A stretch of 63,862 nucleotides of DNA from Sphingomonas sp. PP-CE-3G-477 (GTDB taxonomy: Bacteria > Pseudomonadota > Alphaproteobacteria > Sphingomonadales > Sphingomonadaceae), in assembly GCF_003050745.1 (NCBI RefSeq), contig NZ_QAOF01000013.1, forward strand, positions 1 to 63,862, read 5' to 3'. The position numbers and the translations under genes are program-made. The number at the start of each line of letters is the position of its first letter. Position 1 is the first letter of the stretch. This document shows positions 46,016 through 54,369 of the stretch, one piece after another. The notes beneath the pieces are model-generated. The model did no database searches. It saw nothing but the letters and a program-made list of their open reading frames with translations, and was not told where the DNA came from.

Positions 46016-48908
46016 CTGCGGTGTCCTTGGGCCAGAGGTATTCGCCGGTGAGCAGGATGTGCGCCCATCCCAGCGGCGAGACATGGGCGAGCAGACGGTC
46101 CGGCGTATCCAGCCCTTCGCGACGCCGGGCCTCGACGGCGTGGCTGAGGTGCAGGGTGTTCCAGTAGACGATGATGGCAGTGAGCAGATTTAGGCCCGCT
46201 ATCCGGTAGTGCTGGCCCTCGGTGGTGCGGTCGCGGATCTCGCCCTGCCGACCGATGCGCAGGGCGTTCTTGAGCGCATGGTGCGCCTCGCCCTTGTTGA
46301 GGCCGACCTGCGCGCGGCGCTGCGTGCCGGCATCGAGAATCCATTCGATGATGAACAGCGTCCGCTCGATCCGGCCGACCTCGCGCAGCGCGGCCGCCAG
46401 ATCGTTCTGGCGCGGATAGGCGGCGAACTTGCGCAGGATGCGGCTCGGCGCGACCACCCCTGCGCTCATGGTGGCGGCGCAGCGGAACAGGTCGCCCCAG
46501 TTGGAGACGATCAGCGCCTCACGCGCCTTGCCGCCCACCAGCGGGCGTAGTTTGCTCGGCGTGGCGGCGGGATCGAACACATACAGCCGTTTGGACGGCA
46601 GGTCGCGGATGCGCAGCACGAGACGATAGCCGAGCATGGCGCTGATCCCGAACAGATGGTCGGTGAACCCGCCGGTGTCGGCATATTGCTCCTCGATCCG
46701 TCTGCCGGCCTCGTTCATCGTCAGCCCGTCGAGCAGATAGGGCGCCTCGCTGACGGTCGCGGGGATGGTCCGCGACGCGAACGGCGCGAAGCGGTCGTTG
46801 ACATGGGTATAGGCCTTGATGCCGGGATCGTTGCCGTTGCGGGCGTTGACCGTGTTCATCGCCTCGCCCTGTCGCGCGGCAGGGTAGAACTGGCCGTCGG
46901 CGGACGCCGTGGTGCCCATGCCCCAGACCCGCGCCATCGGCAGGTCGCCCTGCGCGGCGACCACGGTCGCCAGCGCCTGGTCGATCGCCTCGCTCTCGAC
47001 ATGCCAGCGCGCGAGGCGGGAGAGTTGCCAGTAATCGTGTGTGTTGCAGGCCTCGGCCATCTTGCGCAGGCCGAGATTCAGCCCCTCGGCGAGCAGGACG
47101 TTGAGCAGGCCGATCCGGTCGCCGCATGGAATACCGGTGCGCAGATGGGTGAAGGCATCGGTGAAACCGAGTGCGGCATCGACCTCCAGCAGCAGGTCGG
47201 TGATGCGGACGGGCGGCAGGCGACGGTACAGGTCGAGGAGCAATTCCTCGATCCCGTCCGGCGGGTCGGCAGTGAGGCGGTCGATGCGCAGCGTGCCGTC
47301 CTCGATGCTGCCGTGTGGGATCGTCCCGTTCCGCGCGGCGTGACCGAGCCAGGCGAGGCCATCGGCAAGCCGCACCTTGCGATCCGCCAGCCAGACATAC
47401 GGGTCCCATGGGACCGCCAATTTCATGGTACGCGCGACCGTCATCGGCACGAGGACATGGCGCAGGTCGCCATAGCGATGCGAGCGGTCGAGCCAGATGT
47501 CGCCCGAGCGCAGCGCGTCGCGCAGATGGAACATCACCGCAACCTCGCGGAGACGCGCATCGTCACTGCCCTTCATCCGCAGCTGACTCCGCCATTTGGA
47601 ATGTGGGCGCAGGAAGTCGTCGGTCACCGGGAGCTCGCCCCTGTCGGCGATGGCGGTCACCGCGTCGAGCAGGGGCCGGGCGACCGGTGCGGCTGCGAGG
47701 TTGAGGCAGCGCAGCATGCGCGGCGCATAGCGGCGGAAGCGATGATAGCCCTGATCGACGTGCGCCAGCGGATCGTCGCCCAGCGTGTCGGTCAGCGTCC
47801 TGGCCATCGTGACGAGGCGGTCGACTTGGTCCCATCCCGCCGCGCGTGCGACCGCATCGTCCAGCGACGCGCCGTCGCCATGCGCATCGAGCAGCGATCG
47901 GCCGAGCATGGCGAACCCGTCCAGCGTCGCCGTGACCGCCCCTCTGGTTTCCGCGGCGCGGGCATCGTATACCTGCTTCGCCTCGCGCCAGGTACGGCCA
48001 ACGATGCGGTCATGCGTCTCGATCACCGCATCGGCGGTCGCGGCAGCCCACTCGATGGTGCAGACCGCGAGGATGGCGCGACGCCGGTCGGCGTTCAGAT
48101 CGCGCAGGCCATCGGAGAAATAACGCTCGCCCTGCCGGCGCAACCGGACGACACGGTGCGGCGGTACGCCGGCGAGTAGATCGGCATCGAGGTTCATCGC
48201 CTGCAGGAACTCCAACCGGTCAAGCAGCCGGTTCGCCGCAGCCGAATTGTTGCCCGGCTCGATCCGACGCAGCCAGACGAAGCGGCTGATCGCGCCCGGC
48301 AGCATCTCGGTCGTCAGTTGGTCGAGCCGTGTGCAGGCGACGCGATCGAGGCGCGCGGCGATCCGCTTCTCGATACCGCGCTCGGCCGCGACCAGCGCGT
48401 TGGCGCACAGCCGCTCGATGGTGGTGATCGCCGGCAGGATGGTCATGGTGTCGCGGCAGTAGGCGATGAAGCGCCGGGCGAGATCGTCGTTGGAACGCGC
48501 TTGCTCGGCTTGCGTAAGCAGCCAGTCGCGGAACGCCCGTGCCGGTGCGCCCTGACCGGGGAACGTCCTGTACCCGTAGATTCGTCGCAGCACCTCCATG
48601 TGCTGCTGGCGGGTCTGACGGCGGACGGCATAGCGGACGAGCGCATGACCAGCGATGCCGAGCTGAGCGCCGAGGAAGGCGGACACCGCGAGCGGGATCA
48701 CCTCGCCCGGTGCCAGCATCCGGCCGGGATAGCGTAGAGCGCAGAGTTGCAGTGCAAAGCCGATCCGGTTTTCCGGCCGGCGTCGCCGGTCGATCTGTAT
48801 CAGATCGTCATCCGCCAGGATGTAATGCCGGAGCAGCGACGCCTCGTCAGTCGGCAAGTCCAGCAGCGCTGACCGCTGCCGGGCGCTCAGGATATGGCGT
48901 CTCGGCAT
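46011..48908 (-). CDS. tnpA: Tn3-family transposase
   Basis: A 965-residue protein with an N-terminal DUF4158-like DNA-binding part (PRRHILSARQRSALLDLPTD, then YRTFPGQGAPARAFRDWLLT) and a C-terminal DDE domain. The three catalytic blocks are visible in order: TTASADGQFYPAAR, QYADTGGFTDHLFG and GLNKGEAHHALKNALR. Length is normal for the family, so it looks functional. It binds the 38-base ends and performs replicative transposition. It is divergent from the recombinase gene. Confidence 0.95.
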   Translation of the reverse strand: MPRRHILSARQRSALLDLPTDEASLLRHYILADDDLIQIDRRRRPENRIGFALQLCALRYPGRMLAPGEVIPLAVSAFLGAQLGIAGHALVRYAVRRQTRQQHMEVLRRIYGYRTFPGQGAPARAFRDWLLTQAEQARSNDDLARRFIAYCRDTMTILPAITTIERLCANALVAAERGIEKRIAARLDRVACTRLDQLTTEMLPGAISRFVWLRRIEPGNNSAAANRLLDRLEFLQAMNLDADLLAGVPPHRVVRLRRQGERYFSDGLRDLNADRRRAILAVCTIEWAAATADAVIETHDRIVGRTWREAKQVYDARAAETRGAVTATLDGFAMLGRSLLDAHGDGASLDDAVARAAGWDQVDRLVTMARTLTDTLGDDPLAHVDQGYHRFRRYAPRMLRCLNLAAAPVARPLLDAVTAIADRGELPVTDDFLRPHSKWRSQLRMKGSDDARLREVAVMFHLRDALRSGDIWLDRSHRYGDLRHVLVPMTVARTMKLAVPWDPYVWLADRKVRLADGLAWLGHAARNGTIPHGSIEDGTLRIDRLTADPPDGIEELLLDLYRRLPPVRITDLLLEVDAALGFTDAFTHLRTGIPCGDRIGLLNVLLAEGLNLGLRKMAEACNTHDYWQLSRLARWHVESEAIDQALATVVAAQGDLPMARVWGMGTTASADGQFYPAARQGEAMNTVNARNGNDPGIKAYTHVNDRFAPFASRTIPATVSEAPYLLDGLTMNEAGRRIEEQYADTGGFTDHLFGISAMLGYRLVLRIRDLPSKRLYVFDPAATPSKLRPLVGGKAREALIVSNWGDLFRCAATMSAGVVAPSRILRKFAAYPRQNDLAAALREVGRIERTLFIIEWILDAGTQRRAQVGLNKGEAHHALKNALRIGRQGEIRDRTTEGQHYRIAGLNLLTAIIVYWNTLHLSHAVEARRREGLDTPDRLLAHVSPLGWAHILLTGEYLWPKDTAA

Positions 48909-49002
48909 GCGGCATTGTCCCTGTTGAACAGAAGTCTGTTTTGGACAACACTGACCCCACGCAAATCAAGGCTTTTCAGGGCTGGTTTTCGGGAAGGTTC
49001 AA
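48909..49002. promoter_or_regulatory. divergent promoter and likely resolution site
   Basis: The 94 bases between tnpA and the recombinase gene are where Tn3 elements carry the res site and both promoters. I see some short repeats (ctgttgaacagaagtctg) but cannot define subsites by eye. Confidence 0.4.
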
Positions 49003-49632
49003 TTGGGACAACGCGCCGCCATCTATGCCCGCGTCTCGACTGCCGACCAGTCGTGCGAGCGGCAGCGGCGCGACCTTGCCGGTTTCGCGGAGCGGGGCGG
49101 CTATGAGGTGGTCGAGACTTTTCGCGAAACCGCCTCCGGCATGAAGGCCAACCGCTCGGCACGCGGCGAAGTGATGAAGCTGGCCCAGGCACGTCACATC
49201 GATGCGATCCTAGTCACCGAACTCAGCCGCTGGGGACGCTCGACGCAGGACCTGCTCGATACGCTCAACCGGCTGTCGGGCTGGCGGGTGTCGGTAGTCG
49301 CGATGAGCGGCATGACCTTCGAGGTCGATACGCCGCACGGCCGGATGATGGCAACGATGCTGGCTGGCATCGCGCAGTTCGAGCGCGACATGCTGAGCGA
49401 GCGAGTTCGCTCCGGACTCGCCGCAGCCCAAGCGCGGGGCCGGAAGCTTGGCCGGCAGGTTGGCAACCGCCCTAAGTCCGACCGCTTGGCTTCCAAAGTG
49501 CTGGCGCTCGTTGCCGAGGGCCGCAGCTACCGCTGGATCGCCCGCGATCTCAGTCTCAGCAAGAACACCGTCACTGCGATCGTCGGGCGAGCGCGGATGG
49601 AGACGGCTCCCGATATCGAAACGGCGGAATAA
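49003..49632 (+). CDS. tnpR: serine recombinase (resolvase) of the Tn3 element
   Basis: QRAAIYARVSTADQSCERQR has the catalytic Ser in YARVST. TELSRWGRSTQDLLDTLNRL and MMATMLAGIAQFERDMLSER complete the resolvase domain, and SKVLALVAEGRSYRWIARDL with SLSKNTVTAIVGRAR is the C-terminal helix-turn-helix. The likely start is TTG at 49003, preceded by GGGAAGG. It should resolve the cointegrates made by the transposase. Confidence 0.9.
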   Translation: MGQRAAIYARVSTADQSCERQRRDLAGFAERGGYEVVETFRETASGMKANRSARGEVMKLAQARHIDAILVTELSRWGRSTQDLLDTLNRLSGWRVSVVAMSGMTFEVDTPHGRMMATMLAGIAQFERDMLSERVRSGLAAAQARGRKLGRQVGNRPKSDRLASKVLALVAEGRSYRWIARDLSLSKNTVTAIVGRARMETAPDIETAE

Positions 49633-49835
49633 GCGGTACCCTCCAGATATCCTTGAGAGCGGCATTCAGACACTTCTCGCCCTTTGAACTGACCCGAAGT
49701 TTGGCCAAAAGGAGTCCTTTTATTGACCTATCAGCAACAGCTTCAGGCAGGGGCCAGTCGAGACAAACTGATGCCGACTAGACGTGCGTTGGAAGACGAT
49801 CCATCTTCGGCATCGGGATTATGAGGAGCAGCCGA

Positions 49836-51089
49836 ATGAGAGTGGCTATAGGGCTGGCAATCATCTTTGCTACGCCGCTTTGGGCGCAAATGCCCCAGCC
49901 CGGTGGCCCGGTGGTTACAGCAATGGCTGCGTACAACAATGGTCGCTATTTAGAAGCAACCGACAAACTCGCCGCTGCCGCGTTCGATACGCACGGTAAA
50001 GCCACTGACGAATACGCGTTCCAGATGTGGGAGCAGGTCAGCTCGGCGGTCACCAACGAGCTTGATCTGGCAACGCTCGACAAGTCTCGGCCGCCTAGAC
50101 CTGCTGACACCGATTGGGACAAGGCAATCGCGGGTTCAGTCGGGCGTGACGCGATCGCGGAGATTGTTCGCCGCGCGCGAGACACGGGCATTGTGATCCT
50201 CAATGAAGCGCATAGCCACCCGCGCGATCGCGCCTTTGCCTGGCGGGTCGCGCAGGCGCTGCGCCCATTGGGCTATTCGGTGCTTGCGGCGGAGACGTTC
50301 GACAACGAACCCCCTTATGCTGGTAAGCCGACCCTTGTGGAACGGCTCGCCCACGATCGCTTCGTCCGGATCAGCACCGGCTTCTATACCCGTGACCCGG
50401 TATATGCTGCGTTTCTGCGCAACGCTCTCGCTATCGGTTACGAGCCGGTGTCATATGAACAGAACAGCCTACAGCGGCCCAAGGGCGATCTCCCACGACG
50501 CCAAAGCATCGAAGCGCGAGAACAGGCCGAGGCGGATAATCTCGCCGCGATCCACCGGCGCCTGCCTACAGCCAAGCTTCTGATCTATGTAGGCCACAGC
50601 CACGTTGCCGAGGCAGCGCTTGATGAAGAAGACGGTGGCAAGATCGAGTGGATGGCCGCACGGCTAAAGCGAATGACCGGCATTGACCCGCTGACAATCG
50701 ATCAGACCACCGTGACCGAGGTGCCCGCCTCTACTCGCCAGTCTTATTATATGGCAGCCGCGCGCGTGAAAAATAGCGACGGTATCCTGTTCGAGGGCGA
50801 CCGGCCGTTGGTGCTCGGACAATATGCCGGGGCGGTTGACCTGCAAGTCGTTCACCCTCGACGCACCTATCGCTATGGCCGTCCTGCCTGGTTAGGCGAT
50901 CTTGGTGGCAAACCGTTGTCCATTCCCAAGACGCTTATTCCAACCGATGGACACCGGCTCGTCCAAGTTTTTGTTGCAACCGCACCTACCGATGCGGTTC
51001 CGCTAGATCAGTTTGTCGTCCGCGCCGGATCGCCCCCCGCCATGCTAATTGCCCCGCCGGGGCCGGTCCGTTTCGTCACCCAACCATGA
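49836..51089 (+). CDS. ChaN / erythromycin-esterase-like exported protein (transposon cargo)
   Basis: The ATG at 49836 follows GAGGAG and gives RVAIGLAIIFATPLWAQ, a signal peptide. Residues about 25-80 look helical. Then TGIVILNEAHSHPRDRAFAW, RVAQALRPLGYSVLAAETFD and AKLLIYVGHSHVAEAALDEE form the core of the ChaN/EreA-type fold, with conserved Glu-His-His residues (NEAH, GHSH). The C-terminal third (PLVLGQYAGAVDLQVVHPRR) may be a separate beta domain. Activity could be hydrolysis or haem/metal binding; neither is shown by the sequence. Confidence 0.75.
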   Translation: MRVAIGLAIIFATPLWAQMPQPGGPVVTAMAAYNNGRYLEATDKLAAAAFDTHGKATDEYAFQMWEQVSSAVTNELDLATLDKSRPPRPADTDWDKAIAGSVGRDAIAEIVRRARDTGIVILNEAHSHPRDRAFAWRVAQALRPLGYSVLAAETFDNEPPYAGKPTLVERLAHDRFVRISTGFYTRDPVYAAFLRNALAIGYEPVSYEQNSLQRPKGDLPRRQSIEAREQAEADNLAAIHRRLPTAKLLIYVGHSHVAEAALDEEDGGKIEWMAARLKRMTGIDPLTIDQTTVTEVPASTRQSYYMAAARVKNSDGILFEGDRPLVLGQYAGAVDLQVVHPRRTYRYGRPAWLGDLGGKPLSIPKTLIPTDGHRLVQVFVATAPTDAVPLDQFVVRAGSPPAMLIAPPGPVRFVTQP

Positions 51090-51142
51090 CAGCGACGGAT
51101 CTATTCACGTGTCTAGACGGGCTCGACCGGCCTACCATTCCG

Positions 51143-51180
51143 CTTAGGGTGTCATATCGCCCTTAGCCGGAACCGACCCC
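51143..51180 (-). repeat. right 38-base inverted repeat of the Tn3 element
   Basis: Reverse complement begins GGGGTCGGTTCCGGCT and ends GACACCCTAAG, like the left end with two substitutions. Confidence 0.95.
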
Positions 51181-51181
51181 T

Positions 51182-51935
51182 GGTTCGTGCTTTCGCGGAG
51201 GATATCCGCGACCGCTAGGGGGTGGCGGTCGATGCGGCGATCCACGCCCCCCATGATTACGGTGACGATCGCAACCACCATGCGCACGTCATGACGACGA
51301 CGCGGGTGGTGGACGCGGAGGGGCTGGGGGCGAAGACCCGCCAGCTCGACGTGCGATCGTCGGCGTCGATCGAGGTGGAGGCGATCCGCGAGCGGTGGGC
51401 CGAACAGGTCAACGACGCGCTGGAACTCGCCCAGGTGGCCGAGCGGGTCGATCATCGCAGCTATGCGCGTCAGGGCGTCGAGATGGAGCCGACCGTGAAG
51501 ATGGGTCACGCCTCGGCTGCGATCGAGCGGCGGGCCGAACGCGAGCAGATCGCGGCCGGCGAGGAGCCGCACGCCGTCACGCCGCGCGGTCAGATGAACG
51601 AGGCGATCCAGGAAGCGCGGGGGCTGGGGTACTACATCCAGCGCGGTAGGGAGCGGATTCACGAATGGAGCGACCAGCTACGCGAACGGGCCGAGCTGGC
51701 AGCGCAGAGCATGTCGAGTTTCGTTCAGGGTGCAGCGCACGCGATGCGGTTGGGGTTGCACGTCAGTAGCGGTGACGGGTTCGACGCACTGCCGGCGCTC
51801 GATCGGTCACCCCGTCATGAGCAGACGCCGGCGATCGAGCTGGACCAGCCGGGCCAGGGTGGGGGCGATCGGCAGCGAGAGGCGGAGCGGGAACGACAGC
51901 GCGGACACGAGCCGGATATCGGCTTTGGCCGTTAG
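51182..51935 (+). pseudogene. MobA/MobL-family relaxase, truncated by the transposon and interrupted by TAG
   Basis: The frame enters from the transposon edge as VRAFAEDIRDR, hits TAG (51216-51218) and continues GVAVDAAIHAPHDYGDDRNH, then HAHVMTTTRVVDAEGLGAKT. DRNHHAHV is the metal-binding histidine motif of MobA/MobL relaxases. In relatives the stop position is Tyr (RYGVAVD), so TAC or TAT became TAG. The catalytic N-terminus is gone. The tail (DQLRERAELAAQSMSSFVQG) is helical and charged. Confidence 0.85.
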
Positions 51936-51944
51936 GGCTACGCG

Positions 51945-52244
51945 TCAGGCTGCTTCCGCGACCTGAATATGCACGGCCAGACCCGAGGCAGTGGCGAGGT
52001 TCACCAGCGCATCTAGGGAGAACTTGGCCATCTTGCTCTGCAACAGGTCATTGAGGCGAGGGCGGGTGATACCAAGGCGGTTAGCTGCAACCTCCTGTGA
52101 CAGGTCCCAAGCCCGCACGTGCGTTTTCAGCACCGACAGCAGCTCGGAGCGTGCCTTGAGGTTTGCGGCCTCGGCCGGAGTATCCGCCAGTGCGTCGAAC
52201 ACGTTGTCGAAATCTGAACGTCCATTATTTCTGCCTCCATGCAT
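51945..52244 (-). CDS. XRE-family antitoxin-like regulator
   Basis: A 99-residue protein: DFDNVFDALADTPAEAANLK, then ARSELLSVLKTHVRAWDLSQ and AANRLGITRPRLNDLLQSKM, which is a helix-turn-helix, and FSLDALVNLATASGL. This is the HigA-type antitoxin layout. No toxin gene of the RelE/HigB kind lies beside it, so it is an orphan. A near-perfect palindrome 39 bases upstream could be its operator. Confidence 0.85.
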   Translation of the reverse strand: MHGGRNNGRSDFDNVFDALADTPAEAANLKARSELLSVLKTHVRAWDLSQEVAANRLGITRPRLNDLLQSKMAKFSLDALVNLATASGLAVHIQVAEAA

Positions 52245-52282
52245 GTCGCATTGGCGCTAACCATCGCTACAATGTTTAAGCT

Positions 52283-52301
52283 TATACCTTGACCAGGTAT
52301 A
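52283..52301. promoter_or_regulatory. putative operator of the XRE regulator
   Basis: TATACCT and AGGTATA are perfect inverted 7-base arms separated by five bases, within an AT-rich stretch upstream of the XRE start at 52244. Operators of this type are typical of HigA-like autoregulation. Confidence 0.5.
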
Positions 52302-52402
52302 TTTTATTAGAAATACTCATTCTTAATCATCAAAAATAAAACGACGCGTACATTTTTCTAGCGGCTAACTGCTCACAATCGAGTATAGGGGGTAGCTTTC
52401 GT

Positions 52403-53143
52403 ATGCTGATTCGGCACGAAAAGATCTTCATTGGGCTACTATGCGTCGCTGCTCAATCTACGCCACTTTATGCTCAGCAATCTACGCCTACGCCTACGCC
52501 AGCACCTGGGCCAAACGACATCGTCGTGATCGGAATCCGCTATCCGTCGCCGAGAATTTATGAGGTGATGTTGCCTTCACTCAACATAGTAAACGGACAA
52601 CCTGAATTTCTTGCGCCACCCAGCCCGCTAACTTCGCAACACGTATGCTCTGAGCAAAATGCAAAGAGGGAGGCTGGAAAAGATCAGCTAGCGCAAGACT
52701 TTAATAGCGCAACAAAGATACTATACTCGGACACCAACGAACGAGAATACGCAGCAGCCCTTATCATGAATGTGGGAGATGGCATCCATTACTCATTCCG
52801 GTTAAGTACAATTACTGCTGGTATGACATGGGCTGAGGCTAGCCATGCTGGCCTTCCGGCTCCCGAAGTGAGATTTCAGATCGGAGCGCTTGGCCTCGGG
52901 GATTATGTTGTTGGCGTGATACACATTCATCCGCCAAGAGGCGATCCAAACCCTGATCTTAATAAATTGCCGTCAAATAATGACTGGCAGGTTTACAATG
53001 CAATTAAAGCGACAGGAGCACACATGGCACCTGAATACGCTTACAGCTCTTACATCGTGGGACCTGACGGCACGATACGCGAATATCGACAAGATGCCGG
53101 CTTCCCAAGTCGGGCAACATCCGGTATTAATAATCGCTGTTAA
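52403..53143 (+). CDS. JAMM-like exported protein
   Basis: IGLLCVAAQSTPLYAQQSTP is a signal peptide. After a Pro/Thr linker and NDIVVIGIRYPSPRIYEVML the C-terminal half contains GVIHIHPPRGDPNPD and LPSNNDWQVYNAIKA, which fits the metal-binding HxHP...SxxD pattern of JAMM/MPN isopeptidases, then SSYIVGPDGTIREY. The gene is noticeably AT-richer than its surroundings, a sign of transfer. The protein could be a peptidase or toxin-like domain; a small exported protein gene follows. Confidence 0.7.
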   Translation: MLIRHEKIFIGLLCVAAQSTPLYAQQSTPTPTPAPGPNDIVVIGIRYPSPRIYEVMLPSLNIVNGQPEFLAPPSPLTSQHVCSEQNAKREAGKDQLAQDFNSATKILYSDTNEREYAAALIMNVGDGIHYSFRLSTITAGMTWAEASHAGLPAPEVRFQIGALGLGDYVVGVIHIHPPRGDPNPDLNKLPSNNDWQVYNAIKATGAHMAPEYAYSSYIVGPDGTIREYRQDAGFPSRATSGINNRC

Positions 53144-53170
53144 TAGATAAGATATTGAAGGGGACTTTTG

Positions 53171-53584
53171 ATGAAGTCAATAATAATATTATTTGCCCTT
53201 ATAGCAGCTGCTGATAGTAAAGCTTTTGCTCAATCAGTATCAGATACTCCTATTATTCTAGGAGGGGATCCATTGCCTGCTCAGCTGAACGCTCAATATC
53301 AGGTTGTATGTGGTAAAGATCGCGTCTTTATTCAACTTCATACTGACAAGGGTGAGCCTTCTATTTTAACCGATGTAATAATAAATGGAAAAAACTGGGT
53401 AAATGATACTTATTTTGCGGAGTTGAAGGCATTTGTTTCCACAATAGATTTCCCATATCTAAGCGGCGCTTCGTGTCCTGCAGACCAATTTTCATTTATC
53501 GTAAGCGGTAGGCCGCGTAGTGGAAGTGACACATTCTACAGAGTGACGTTCCCGCGCATGATGCCGAAGACGCTTGTACGATGA
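53171..53584 (+). CDS. small exported protein, possible partner of the JAMM-like protein
   Basis: KSIIILFALIAAADSKAFAQ is a signal peptide. The mature 115 residues (LNAQYQVVCGKDRVFIQLHT, AELKAFVSTIDFPYLSGASC) are beta-rich with two cysteines. The gene is AT-rich like the one 28 bases upstream, and the two probably arrived together. An immunity or partner role is a guess. A GC-rich hairpin follows it at 53634. Confidence 0.65.
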   Translation: MKSIIILFALIAAADSKAFAQSVSDTPIILGGDPLPAQLNAQYQVVCGKDRVFIQLHTDKGEPSILTDVIINGKNWVNDTYFAELKAFVSTIDFPYLSGASCPADQFSFIVSGRPRSGSDTFYRVTFPRMMPKTLVR

Positions 53585-53633
53585 GCGGAAGAGAGAACGC
53601 CCATTCTCCAAAAAATTATCACGGGTAATTGGA

Positions 53634-53653
53634 GGCTAAGCGCGAGCTTAGCC
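53634..53653 (+). terminator. terminator-like hairpin
   Basis: GGCTAAGC and GCTTAGCC form a perfect 8-base stem with a GCGA loop, about 50 bases after the stop at 53584. There is no T-tract. Confidence 0.4.
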
Positions 53654-53717
53654 AGACTGGAAGACCGTAGATATAATCATATCGTGCACGTTCACACTGT
53701 CCGCTACCAGCGATTCA

Positions 53718-53745
53718 TGATGCAAAACTCAAAAGTTTTGCATCA
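53718..53745 (+). repeat. 28-base palindromic site 1
   Basis: TGATGCAAAAC, centre TCAAAA, GTTTTGCATCA: the arms are perfect and the 12-base arm symmetry leaves four central bases CAAA. Confidence 0.9.
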
Positions 53746-53866
53746 GCCCTGATCGTGAATTTGCCAGCCTGAGCGGCGATAGCCGGTTGCCCAGCCACCC
53801 GTGCGATCGGAGGCAAGGGCCTCTGGACTAGCGCCCATCTGCGACCCATGTTCGACGGGAAAGGGG

Positions 53867-54151
53867 ATGACGATGGTTAGTACATCCAACGACGGCATCA
53901 TGTCCGAATACCTCGTGAAGTATGGCTTAGCCAAAACGAGCGAGCGCGAGCGTCCGACAGATTTGCTTGAGACACTTTACATGGCCGAGCGCTTTCAGGC
54001 TGGTGAAGACCTGAAGCCGTTGCGCGAAGGCTATGACCATTCCGTTTGGAACGGCGTTTCTGCCGTCGAGGTTGATCGCCGCCTTATTAAGTTAGACGAG
54101 TTTATGATCAAGCTCGCTCGCGATCGTGCCGAGATGTGGGGCGTCAACTAA
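53867..54151 (+). CDS. small acidic protein, cassette module 1
   Basis: The ATG at 53867 follows AAAGGGG; a second ATG is at 53873. The product is about 94 residues: NDGIMSEYLVKYGLAKTSER, then TDLLETLYMAERFQAGEDLK and RLIKLDEFMIKLARDRAEMW. It is helical and charged with no signal peptide or DNA-binding motif. It lies alone between palindromic sites 1 and 2, with a long hairpin right after it. Confidence 0.65.
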   Translation: MTMVSTSNDGIMSEYLVKYGLAKTSERERPTDLLETLYMAERFQAGEDLKPLREGYDHSVWNGVSAVEVDRRLIKLDEFMIKLARDRAEMWGVN

Positions 54152-54157
54152 GCGACC

Positions 54158-54202
54158 AGTGGTCAGCTATCGTCGGCACCGGACTCTCGATAGCTGACCA
54201 CT
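54158..54202 (+). terminator. 15-base-stem hairpin after module 1 gene
   Basis: AGTGGTCAGCTATCG at 54158-54172 and CGATAGCTGACCACT at 54188-54202 are perfect inverted repeats with a 15-base loop, starting 6 bases after the stop codon. It is probably a transcript end, though no T-tract follows. Confidence 0.6.
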
Positions 54203-54215
54203 AACCCCGCGAGCC

Positions 54216-54243
54216 TGATGCAAAACTCACAAGTTTTGCATCA
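54216..54243 (+). repeat. 28-base palindromic site 2
   Basis: TGATGCAAAAC, centre TCACAA, GTTTTGCATCA. It points the same way as site 1 and has perfect arms. Confidence 0.9.
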
Positions 54244-54369
54244 AGGCCGAAAGCCGCTCAAACCATTGCCCTCCACAATGCACAATCCCGATGCATATTT
54301 TCGGAACGTGGTAGGCCGGTAATCGAAACGCCTGCGATCCATTAACCTATCGCATCGATAGCCCGCCGG

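Larger units (their letters stand above)
45978..51180. mobile_element. Tn3-family transposon, complete
   Basis: The element is bounded by 38-base inverted repeats that begin GGGGTCGGTTCCGGCT and differ at two positions. It carries a full-length transposase with catalytic residues, a serine recombinase on the opposite strand, and one cargo gene. The 5 bases outside the left end (tcatc) and right end (tggtt) do not match, so there is no target duplication. The flanks are unrelated, which suggests a deletion or recombination after insertion. Confidence 0.9.

Noticed and set aside
46656..48179. 507-codon plus-strand frame
   Set aside because: Antisense to the Tn3 transposase, whose catalytic motifs are intact.
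45973..51185. 5-base target duplication of the Tn3 element
   Set aside because: The flanks are tcatc and tggtt; they do not match in either register.
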